A stretch of DNA of 23,234 nucleotides. It comes from Actinomycetota bacterium. Lineage in GTDB: Bacteria; Actinomycetota; Nitriliruptoria; Nitriliruptorales; JAHWKO01. The translations under genes and the position numbers were made by a program. A model generated the notes under the pieces. The model was not told where the DNA came from. It worked only from the letters and a program-made list of their open reading frames with translations, and ran no database searches. Positions 7,598 through 16,254 of this stretch are shown piece after piece. The DNA is taken from the NCBI GenBank assembly GCA_019347855.1, contig JAHWKO010000028.1, positions 1-23,234 of the forward strand, written 5' to 3'. The stretch's first letter is position 1. Each line of letters begins with the position of its first letter.

Positions 7598-7602
7598 AGG
7601 AG
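7597..7602 (+). promoter_or_regulatory. Ribosome binding site deciding the diiron protein start
   Basis: AAGGAG lies 6 nt before GTG at 7609 and immediately after the tetR stop. It favours GTG 7609 over the in-frame GTG at 7594, which overlaps the tetR stop but has no comparable site. Confidence 0.7.
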
Positions 7603-7608
7603 AACCCC

Positions 7609-8760
7609 GTGACGACCCACCGGTACGCCCTGCCCGTCGAGGCCACCCAGTGGCACATCCCCGGCCACAGCGAGGCCGTGTTCAACTGGGAGTACGACGA
7701 GGGCCGCGACCGGCTCCTGAACCTCTACGAGAAGGGGAAGGAGAAGCAGTGGAACGCGAACACGCGCATCGACTGGTCACGCGACGTCGACACCTCGAAC
7801 ACCGACATGATGCCGGACGAGTACGTCTCGATCTACGGGTCGCCGACCTGGGAACGCCTGAACCGCGACGAGAAGGACACCGTCCGGCACCACATGGCCG
7901 CGTGGATGAACTCGCAGTTCCTCCACGGTGAGCAGGGAGCGCTGATCTGCGCCTCCAAGATCGTGCAGACCGCCCCCGACATCGACTCGAAGTTCTACGC
8001 GGCCACGCAGGTGATGGACGAGGCGCGACACGTCGAGGCCTACTCGAGGTTCCTCAACGAGAAGATCGAGCTCGCCTACCCCATCAACCCGCACCTGAAG
8101 ACGTTGCTCGACCAGACCATCACCGACGACCGGTGGGACATGACCTACCTCGGCATGCAGGTGATGATCGAGGGCGTCGCCTTGGCTGCGTTCTCGATGA
8201 TCCGGGACTTCACCAAGGACCCGCTCGGCCAGTCGCTGAACGCCTACGTGATGCAGGACGAGGCGCGGCACGTCGCGTTCGGCTCGCTCGCGCTGCAGGA
8301 CGCGTACGCCGAGCTCACCGAGAAGGAGCGCCAGGAGCGCGAGGAGTTCGTGGTCGAGGCGTCGTACCTGCTGAAGGACCGGTTCCTGGCCGAGGAGGTG
8401 TGGGAGACCCTCGGCTTCGACGTCGACGAGTGCGTCGAGTACGTCGACAACGCGCAGCTGATGGGCGAGTTCCGCAAGGCGCTGTTCTCGCGCGTCGTGC
8501 CGACCGTCAAACGCATCGGCCTGTGGGGCCCGAACGTCCAGAAGGCGTTCCTCGACATGGGCGTGCTGCACTTCCAGGACCTCGACCTCGAGGAGTTCTG
8601 GCAACAGGACGAGGACATCGCCGAGGAGATGGAACGGCTGCTCGCCGAGCGGGAGGGCCTCGCCGGCAACGAGGACGCGACCGTGGATTCGGAGACGCGC
8701 GGGGAGCAGCTCGCGGCGACGATCGTGGCGGGGGAGGCAGCGGAGGCGGACGAGGGCTGA
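7609..8760 (+). CDS. Ferritin-like / R2-like diiron carboxylate protein
   Basis: This 383-aa protein shows a complete four-helix diiron ligand set: Glu108 (HGEQGA), Glu138 and His141 (DEARHVE), Glu188 (IEGVAL), Glu218 and His221 (DEARHVA). The two halves repeat the same E-X29-ExxH spacing, as in the ribonucleotide-reductase-R2/ferritin-like superfamily that also contains oxygenases such as AurF and acyl-ACP desaturases. It should be a cytoplasmic O2-activating oxidase or oxygenase; no signal or membrane segment is seen. The substrate cannot be assigned. The last ~45 residues are an acidic, likely disordered tail. It is the second gene of an operon with a TetR regulator, which suggests substrate-inducible expression. 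Confidence 0.85.
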   Translation: MTTHRYALPVEATQWHIPGHSEAVFNWEYDEGRDRLLNLYEKGKEKQWNANTRIDWSRDVDTSNTDMMPDEYVSIYGSPTWERLNRDEKDTVRHHMAAWMNSQFLHGEQGALICASKIVQTAPDIDSKFYAATQVMDEARHVEAYSRFLNEKIELAYPINPHLKTLLDQTITDDRWDMTYLGMQVMIEGVALAAFSMIRDFTKDPLGQSLNAYVMQDEARHVAFGSLALQDAYAELTEKERQEREEFVVEASYLLKDRFLAEEVWETLGFDVDECVEYVDNAQLMGEFRKALFSRVVPTVKRIGLWGPNVQKAFLDMGVLHFQDLDLEEFWQQDEDIAEEMERLLAEREGLAGNEDATVDSETRGEQLAATIVAGEAAEADEG

Positions 8761-8788
8761 GCGACCTCAGCCGACCGCAGGTCGCTCA
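8758..8788. terminator. Bidirectional hairpin between convergent genes
   Basis: TGAGCGACCT (8758-8767) and AGGTCGCTCA (8779-8788) form a perfect 10-bp stem with an 11-nt loop. The first TGA of the stem is the stop codon of the diiron gene. The hairpin ends 10 bp before the convergent gene's stop. No U-tract follows, as is common for actinobacterial terminators. Confidence 0.55.
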
Positions 8789-8798
8789 CCCGTGCGGC

Positions 8799-9272
8799 TC
8801 AGTCGCCGGCGGAGACGTCCACCTGGTAGGCCTCGTAGATCAGGTCCGACCCGTGCTGGCGGTGGCGGGCAGACCGGCCCAGCAGGTCCAGGATCTCGAG
8901 ACGCAGCTCCTCGATCGCTGCGGCCTCGAGAGGACCCTCTTGGCACCGCGCCAGCAGCTTCTCGGTCGTCGTGACGAGTCCCTCGTGGTCGCCACGGACC
9001 CGGTTCACCGTCGCTTCCAGGCGAGGCGCGTCCTGGAGGATCTGCGCGTAGAACCCGTTCTCCGACTCGGTCTTCGCGATGTGGTCCGTCCAGGTCGTGC
9101 GCAGCCGTTCCAGCGAGTCCGTGACCTGCGCCTGCCACTCACGGGGCGCGCCAGCTGCGGAGGCGATGGCGTGCTCGACCTGGTCGAGCGCGGCACGGAG
9201 CCGACGACGACGCTGGCGGATCTCCTCCTCGGTCTCCTCGGCGATCTGCACCCGGAACCGTTCCTCGCTCAA
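8799..9272 (-). CDS. Helical protein of unknown function, possibly hemerythrin-like
   Basis: I do not recognise this 157-aa protein with certainty. It is soluble and almost all helical: an Arg/Glu-rich coiled coil (about 5-35), then helices containing His64, Asp95-His96 and the C-terminal HRQHGSDLIYEAY (137-149). The spacing of DH, DHE and HxxH...E resembles hemerythrin HHE domains, but the ligand pattern is incomplete, so this is only a resemblance. It runs divergently from glgX across 83 bp and converges on the diiron gene. High GC3 and clean reading make it a real gene. Confidence 0.7.
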   Translation of the reverse strand: MSEERFRVQIAEETEEEIRQRRRRLRAALDQVEHAIASAAGAPREWQAQVTDSLERLRTTWTDHIAKTESENGFYAQILQDAPRLEATVNRVRGDHEGLVTTTEKLLARCQEGPLEAAAIEELRLEILDLLGRSARHRQHGSDLIYEAYQVDVSAGD

Positions 9273-9355
9273 CTCCGCCTCCTCATCCGTCTGGTGGACA
9301 GTGAGCCTCTCGCCGGGTCGGAAGTCAAGGGGAACAGGTCGCGCTTCCTACACTC

Positions 9356-11511
<2,156 letters not shown>

Positions 11512-11515
<4 letters not shown>

Positions 11516-12579
11516 CCGACCAACCGTTCGACCCTCCCCGCACCCCGATGGAGGCCAAGACCCGGGAGTCGATCCCGGGCCGGAACGAGCCGGGGGAGTG
11601 GGGCTACGAGCCGAAGTGGGACGGCTTCCGCACGTTGGCGTGGCCTGGGGACCAGCCCCGGCTGGACAGCCGGAACCAGAAGCCCCTGTTGCGGTACTTC
11701 CCGGAGCTCGAGGACCCGCTCCGTGAGCTCCCACCGGGCACGGTCGTCGACGGCGAGGTCGTGATCGCACGGGACGGGAAGCTCGACTTCGATTCGCTGT
11801 CCGAGCGGATCCACCCGGCCGAGAGCCGCATCCAGATGCTGTCTGAGCAGACCCCTGCGCAGCTGGTTGCGTTCGACCTCCTCGCGCTCGACGGCGAGGA
11901 TCTACGCGAGCGACCGTTCGCCGACCGTCGTGAGGCCCTCGAGGAGCTCTTCGGGCGCGGGATGCCTCCCGTCTGGCACCTCACACCCCACACCACCGAC
12001 CCCGAGGTAGGGGAGCGGTGGTTCCAGGAGTTCGAGTCCGCCGGGTGCGACGGACTCGTGTGCAAGCAGCTCGTCGGCGTCTACGTCGAGGGCAAGCGCG
12101 AGATGATCAAGGTCAAGCACCGCCGCGATGTGGACTGTGTGGTCGGCGGCTACCGGGTCCACAAGGACGGGCCCGAGGCCGGGATCGGGTCGCTGCTCCT
12201 CGGGCTGTACGACGACCGGGGGGAGATGCACTTCGTGGGCCACTGCTCGAACTTCTCCGACGAGGAGCGGATCGCGCTGTACGAGCGGCTGCAGGACCTG
12301 GTCATCGGGTCGGACGACGACCCCTTCGGGGAAGACGCGCGCAGGCCGGGCGAGCCGAGCCGCTGGACCGGAGACAAGGACCTGTCGTGGGTCCCGCTCG
12401 AAGCGGAGCTGGTGGCGCAGGTGAGCTACGGGCAGCTGACGAACGGGCGGTTCCGGCACGCCACGCGGTTCGAGCGCTGGCGTCCGGACAAGGACCCGGC
12501 CGAGTGCACGATGGAGCAACTGGACCGTCCGAGCGGTCCATCCTTCGAGGAGGTCGTGCGCACGGGAGGCGACCGGTGA
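11512..12579 (+). CDS. ligC: ATP-dependent DNA ligase, LigC type
   Basis: This 355-aa stand-alone ligase contains a nucleotidyltransferase domain and an OB-fold. Motif I is EPKWDGFR with the AMP-accepting Lys35; LVAFDLL (motif IIIa region), DGLVCKQL (motif IV) and MIKVKHRR (motif V) follow, and the C-terminal [16 protein letters not shown] matches the ligase OB-fold end. It seals nicks with ATP. It lacks the polymerase and nuclease domains of full LigD and has the size of mycobacterial LigC (about 358 aa). In mycobacteria LigC works with Prim-PolC in excision repair, and a Prim-PolC-like gene lies 409 nt downstream here. GTG at 11512 overlaps the glgX stop by 4 nt, and the stop at 12577-12579 overlaps the next gene by 4 nt. 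Confidence 0.9.
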
Positions 12580-12965
12580 GGTGGCGGCTGTACGAGCCGG
12601 CGCCGAACAGCCTGAAGGAGCTACCGACCGAACGTCGGCAGGAGATCGTCCAGGCGGTCCGCAAGGGCCGCGCGGTGGAGCGCCCCGAGGACGCCGAGAC
12701 CGCCGTCGAGACGGGGGAGTGGATGGTCTCCCAGCTGCGGATGACCTACCCGAAGCTGCTGGCGACCCCGCTGTCGGTGGGGGCGATGGTCCTCCTGGCG
12801 ATGATCGGCTACGCGCAAGCGGGAGACATCCGTGGGTCGCTGATCAACCTCGTCCCGTTCCTCGCGTTCCTCCTGATCGTCCGACTGATCGGCAGGACGC
12901 TCTTCCGCCGGGCTCCCCAGGGGCTCGATGCCAACCGCGAGCTCCTGGAACGGTCGCGCCGGTGA
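12576..12965 (+). CDS. Small two-helix membrane protein of unknown function
   Basis: I do not recognise this 129-aa protein. GTG at 12576 overlaps the ligase stop by 4 nt and has GGAGG 6 nt upstream. The first ~65 residues are charged and soluble (LKELPTERRQEIVQAVRKGRAVERPEDAE region). Two hydrophobic segments follow, YPKLLATPLSVGAMVLLAMIGYA (about 67-89) and LINLVPFLAFLLIVRLIG (about 97-114), ending in a basic tail. This predicts a cytoplasmic N-terminus on a membrane hairpin. It sits between ligase and polymerase, 22 nt before the polymerase ATG, so it is co-expressed with both. A role in tethering repair enzymes is speculation. Confidence 0.8.
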   Translation: MRWRLYEPAPNSLKELPTERRQEIVQAVRKGRAVERPEDAETAVETGEWMVSQLRMTYPKLLATPLSVGAMVLLAMIGYAQAGDIRGSLINLVPFLAFLLIVRLIGRTLFRRAPQGLDANRELLERSRR

Positions 12966-12987
12966 TCGCCGAACAGGTCAGCTCCTG

Positions 12988-13986
12988 ATGGCACGGGACG
13001 AGGTGTTCGTCGAGACCCCCGACGGCGAGGTCCGTGTCTCGAGTCCGGCGAAGGTGATGTTCCCGGATCAGGGGTGGACGAAGCTCGACCTCGTACGTCA
13101 CTACATCGCGTGCGGCGACGGGGCCCTTCGAGGCGTGTACGGCCGCCCGACGGTCCTCAAGCGGTGGAACAAGGGGCTGCGCGGTGAGCCGTTCTTCCAG
13201 AAGCGCGCCCCGAAGGACGACGAGCACGAGTACGCGACGATCCGGTTCCCGTCGGGTCGGTCAGCTGATCTCCTCGTGCCGCGTGGGGTCAGCGACGTGG
13301 TGTGGATGGCGCAGCTGAACTGCCTCGACCTCAACCCGTGGCCGGTGCGCGCAGCGGACGTGGACCACCCCGACGAGCTCCGGGTCGATCTCGACCCGAC
13401 ACCGGAGGCGGACTTCGCCATGGTGCGCGAGGTGACGCTCTGCGTCCGCGAAGTGCTCCGGGAGCACGACCTGGTCGGCTGGCCCAAGACGTCCGGGTCC
13501 CGCGGGATGCACGTGAACGTGCGGATCGAGCCTGGCTGGTCCTTCACCGACGTCCGTAGAGCGGCCCTGGCCCTGGCGAGGGAGGTCGAGCGTCGGCTGC
13601 CGGACCAGGCGACGAGCGCGTGGTGGAAGGAGGAACGACACGGGGTCTTCGTCGACTACAACCAGAACGCCAGGGACCGGACCGTGGCGTCCGCGTACAG
13701 CGTCCGTCCCACCGGACTGGTCTCCACCCCGCTGACCTGGGACGAGGTGCCCCACGTCGATCCAAAGGCGTTCCCGATGGGCACCTTCGCCGAGGAGCGG
13801 TACGCGGATATGGGGGACCTGACCGACGGGATCGACGAGGCCGTCGGCGCGTTGGACGGGTTGCTGGATCTCGCACGGCGCGATGAGGAGGAGGGTCTCG
13901 GTGACGCTCCGTGGCCCCCGCACTTCCCCAAGCAAGAGGGCGAGCCCAAACGGGTGAACCCGTCCCGAGCACGCGACGAGGGGTGA
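12988..13986 (+). CDS. LigD-POL / Prim-PolC-type archaeo-eukaryotic primase-polymerase
   Basis: This 332-aa protein belongs to the stand-alone AEP superfamily polymerases related to LigD-POL. The catalytic set is present: Asp134 and Asp136 in RVDLDPTP, the nucleotide-binding SGSRGMHVNV (169-178) and the third metal ligand Asp223 in VFVDYNQN. Family stretches such as PAKVMFPD and WMAQLNCLDLNPWP are also clear. It should fill short gaps, preferring ribonucleotides, for ligation by the LigC-type enzyme. ATG at 12988 is used; an in-frame ATG at 12928 would overlap the preceding gene by 38 nt and add 20 residues that look like its shadow frame. Mycobacterial Prim-PolC is similar in size. Confidence 0.9.
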   Translation: MARDEVFVETPDGEVRVSSPAKVMFPDQGWTKLDLVRHYIACGDGALRGVYGRPTVLKRWNKGLRGEPFFQKRAPKDDEHEYATIRFPSGRSADLLVPRGVSDVVWMAQLNCLDLNPWPVRAADVDHPDELRVDLDPTPEADFAMVREVTLCVREVLREHDLVGWPKTSGSRGMHVNVRIEPGWSFTDVRRAALALAREVERRLPDQATSAWWKEERHGVFVDYNQNARDRTVASAYSVRPTGLVSTPLTWDEVPHVDPKAFPMGTFAEERYADMGDLTDGIDEAVGALDGLLDLARRDEEEGLGDAPWPPHFPKQEGEPKRVNPSRARDEG

Positions 13987-14059
13987 CCGTTCGTCGCTGC
14001 GTACGTGTCCGGTGCGGTCCCTACCGTGAGGTCGAACCGACCTCGACCAGGGGGAACCC

Positions 14060-14380
14060 ATGGCCCACCACGAGCACGAACCCGAGCAACACGACCACGA
14101 GAAGCTGGTCCACAGCCACACCCACTACCACGTCACGCACAACTTCAACAAGCTGACGGGTGGGTTCGACCACCTCTACTCGGAGCACGAGCACGAGCAC
14201 GATCATCCGGCGATCAGCCACGCGCACCTACCCCATCAGGATTTCGACTCGGAGCATCAGGGTGAGGCGCACGTCCACGATCACGGTGAGCCGGTGAAGA
14301 CCGACCGGTCGACGAAGAAGGCCGCCAAGAAGGCACAAGGACGCTCAGCGAAGAAGTCGACGAAGAAGTCATCGAGCTGA
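14060..14380 (+). CDS. Histidine-rich protein with lysine-rich H1-like tail
   Basis: This 106-aa protein has two contrasting parts. Residues 1-80 hold 22 histidines, mostly in HxH and EHEH/HDH strings (MAHHEHEPEQHDHEK; SEHEHEHDH; AHVHDHGEP), typical of Zn, Ni or Co binding or storage. The last ~25 residues are a Lys/Ser/Ala tail (STKKAAKKAQ...SAKKSTKKSSS), like histone H1 or bacterial H1-like tails. No signal peptide is seen, so it is probably cytoplasmic. AGGGGGA lies 5 nt before the ATG, and a hairpin terminator follows the stop. It starts 73 nt after the polymerase gene and may be read from it or from its own promoter. Function unknown; metal buffering and nucleic-acid binding are inferences from composition. 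Confidence 0.8.
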   Translation: MAHHEHEPEQHDHEKLVHSHTHYHVTHNFNKLTGGFDHLYSEHEHEHDHPAISHAHLPHQDFDSEHQGEAHVHDHGEPVKTDRSTKKAAKKAQGRSAKKSTKKSSS

Positions 14381-14394
14381 CCCTCGGACGCGAT

Positions 14395-14420
14395 CGGGGC
14401 CCGACCTGAGTCGGGCCCCG
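14395..14420. terminator. Strong hairpin terminator between convergent genes
   Basis: CGGGGCCCGAC (14395-14405), loop CTGA, and GTCGGGCCCCG (14410-14420) form a perfect 11-bp GC-rich stem. It begins 14 bp after the stop of the His-rich gene and ends 7 bp before the convergent SpoIID-type stop. It probably ends transcription from both sides. No U-tract follows. Confidence 0.8.
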
Positions 14421-14427
14421 TCGCACG

Positions 14428-15933
14428 TCAGCCGAACAGGTCCGGCAGGCTCGTGGGGACCGGCAGGACCAGGCGCGCCGCCTCTGACGCAGCCCGCAGG
14501 AAGAACGCGGCGGGCCCCATGGTCGGAGCGGGAGCCTCGACGATGCGGTCAGCATCCTGCTCGGGATCCTCGGGCTGGCCGAGCGTGCGGGCGTCGGGCT
14601 CGACGACCGCGTCCGCCGGCGGCTCGGCCGGAGCCGGAGGCTGAGGGAGGGCATCCGGGCTGAAAGCCACGGCGGTGCCGCCCAGCGTCGGCTGCCCGGC
14701 AGCGGCCTGGACGGTCCAGGACCCGCCGGATGTCGAGTGGCCGCCCTGGTCGCCGACCACCACCGTGACAGGACCGTGGGCCTGAACCGTCACGGCTCCG
14801 GCGTTGTCCGCGAGGCCGACGCGCACCCGGTCCGGGAGGTGCGGCGTCCGGTCGGGGCGCACGCCGTTGTAGTAGGCCGCCAGGATGTCGTCGTGGGTCA
14901 TGCCCTTCTCGGCTTTGCCACGGGCGCCCCACTGGCTCATCCCGACCCCGTGGCCCCATCCCTTGCCGGTGATCAGGGCGTCGGTCGCGGTGAGCTGGAA
15001 CTCGAAGCGGCTCGACGGAACGGTGTCCGGCAGGGCCTTGCCCTCCGCGTTGCGGACCGGGAACCGGTTGGGCAGCACCTGCGGACCGACCTCGGACAGC
15101 CACGCGCGGAACTTGCTCGCGGACAGCTGCACCTGGTGGCCGTCGACTCGGGTCACCCGGACCTGGTCGACCCGGATGCCATCCGGGTCACCGTCGGAGG
15201 CGATCCACTCGATGTTCGCCATCGGCAGGCCCTGCGAGAGGGTCGCCCCGTGGCTCAGCAGCCCCTCGAGCTCTGCACGGGTCATCTGCACGGACCAGCG
15301 GTGGTGCGGAGAGATCGCCTCGTCAGGGTCCTCGACCCCCTTGAGGTACGGCTTGGGACCGGCGGTGCGTTGCCCGAAGCCGAACACGTGTTCGTTGTTC
15401 CGGGTGTGTCCGCCGGCGCTCGAGAAGAAGCGGGCCATGACCGGAGCACCGTCCCAGGTGAGCACCTCGCCGGCGGTCTCGTCGACGGCTCGTTCCCAGC
15501 GGTGACCATCCGGAGATTCCACGACCTCGAGGCCGTCGAACACCTGGCAGTCGACGGTGGCGCAGATGTCGTAGGGGAGGCCGCGGTCGCGGAACGTCCC
15601 GAGCTCGATCGAGTACCACGCGTAGCTGCGGGCAGCGACGGCCTGTGCCTTCAGAGCCTCCATCGGCCAGCTCGCCGGCATCTCGCCGAGCCCGTCGATG
15701 TAGTCGTCCATGGGTAGCTCGTTAACGACGGTCAGGCCGCCGCCGGGTGCGTTGGCCAGGTCGATCGTGCCCGAGAAGCGCCCGAACCCGGGGACGGTGA
15801 ACGTCGTGCCGGGCGCGCCGAAGAACCGGACGGTGCCGGCCGGAGCGGGCTGCGCGGACGCCATGACCGGCAGTGCACCGACCAGGACGGCGATGGTCGC
15901 CACGAATGTCGTGGCACGCGTGAGGTAGTTCAT
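14428..15933 (-). CDS. Secreted SpoIID/LytB domain protein
   Basis: This 501-aa exported protein has a signal peptide (MNYLTRATTFVATIAVLVGALPVMASAQ, cleavage near 27-28). The SpoIID/LytB domain shows LPMDDYIDGLGEMPASWP with the likely catalytic Glu84, MEALKAQAVAARSYAWY, a CATVDCQVF pair of cysteines, FFSSAGGHT and KGWGHGVGMSQWGA. SpoIID-type enzymes are lytic transglycosylases acting on denuded peptidoglycan. In non-sporulating actinobacteria they are assumed to remodel the cell wall. The C-terminal ~120 residues are a beta-rich domain followed by a Pro/Ala/Glu-rich region. GGGGGGAA upstream supports the ATG at 15933. The gene is monocistronic and converges on the His-rich gene. Confidence 0.9.
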   Translation of the reverse strand: MNYLTRATTFVATIAVLVGALPVMASAQPAPAGTVRFFGAPGTTFTVPGFGRFSGTIDLANAPGGGLTVVNELPMDDYIDGLGEMPASWPMEALKAQAVAARSYAWYSIELGTFRDRGLPYDICATVDCQVFDGLEVVESPDGHRWERAVDETAGEVLTWDGAPVMARFFSSAGGHTRNNEHVFGFGQRTAGPKPYLKGVEDPDEAISPHHRWSVQMTRAELEGLLSHGATLSQGLPMANIEWIASDGDPDGIRVDQVRVTRVDGHQVQLSASKFRAWLSEVGPQVLPNRFPVRNAEGKALPDTVPSSRFEFQLTATDALITGKGWGHGVGMSQWGARGKAEKGMTHDDILAAYYNGVRPDRTPHLPDRVRVGLADNAGAVTVQAHGPVTVVVGDQGGHSTSGGSWTVQAAAGQPTLGGTAVAFSPDALPQPPAPAEPPADAVVEPDARTLGQPEDPEQDADRIVEAPAPTMGPAAFFLRAASEAARLVLPVPTSLPDLFG

Positions 15934-16125
15934 CCGGATGTTCCCCCCGTGTCGTGAGCGTCCGGAAGCGGATGTGGGGTATCGACAGGTACCGGGCCTG
16001 GGCTTGAACGCCCAGGAGGACCCGGGGGGAGAGGTTCGCTGAGCGCACGCTGGACGTACGACGCGCCGCCTAACGTTCTAGTTCACATAATGCTCCTTAC
16101 CGGGCATAGCACGGCACGATCGCCT

Positions 16126-16163
16126 GTGAACCAGGAGCGCCACATGTGGCGCGAACGGTTCAC
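16126..16163. repeat. 38-bp palindromic repeat, copy 1
   Basis: Outer arms GTGAACC (16126-16132) and GGTTCAC (16157-16163) flank a perfect 16-bp inner palindrome GCGCCACATGTGGCGC (16137-16152); two 4-nt internal mismatched segments separate them. The whole element is exactly symmetric about 16144/16145. A related copy starts 71 bp on. It lies in the 321-bp non-coding gap 15934-16254 between two minus-strand genes. The rest of that gap shows only the SpoIID leader and no gene I can support. It could be a REP-type element, an RNA hairpin or a protein site. Confidence 0.75.
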
Positions 16164-16196
16164 GGGCACCGCTGAGGCCCTCCCCACACGCGATCT

Positions 16197-16234
16197 GTGA
16201 ACGACGAGCGCCACATACGGCGCTCGCGGTTCAC
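16197..16234. repeat. 38-bp palindromic repeat, copy 2
   Basis: Outer arms GTGAAC (16197-16202) and GTTCAC (16229-16234) flank the inner arms CGAGCGCC (16205-16212) and GGCGCTCG (16219-16226) around a 6-nt loop. Length and outer arms are identical to copy 1, and the GAGCGCCACAT core is shared, while unpaired positions differ with partly compensating changes. It ends 20 bp beyond the acylase stop codon, so on the minus strand both copies could form 3' hairpins for that transcript. Confidence 0.75.
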
Positions 16235-16254
16235 GAGCCGGTGGGGCGGACGGT

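Noticed and set aside
16126..16234. Two repeats as a CRISPR array
   Set aside because: Only two copies, each itself a 38-bp palindrome with diverged inner bases; no leader or cas genes.
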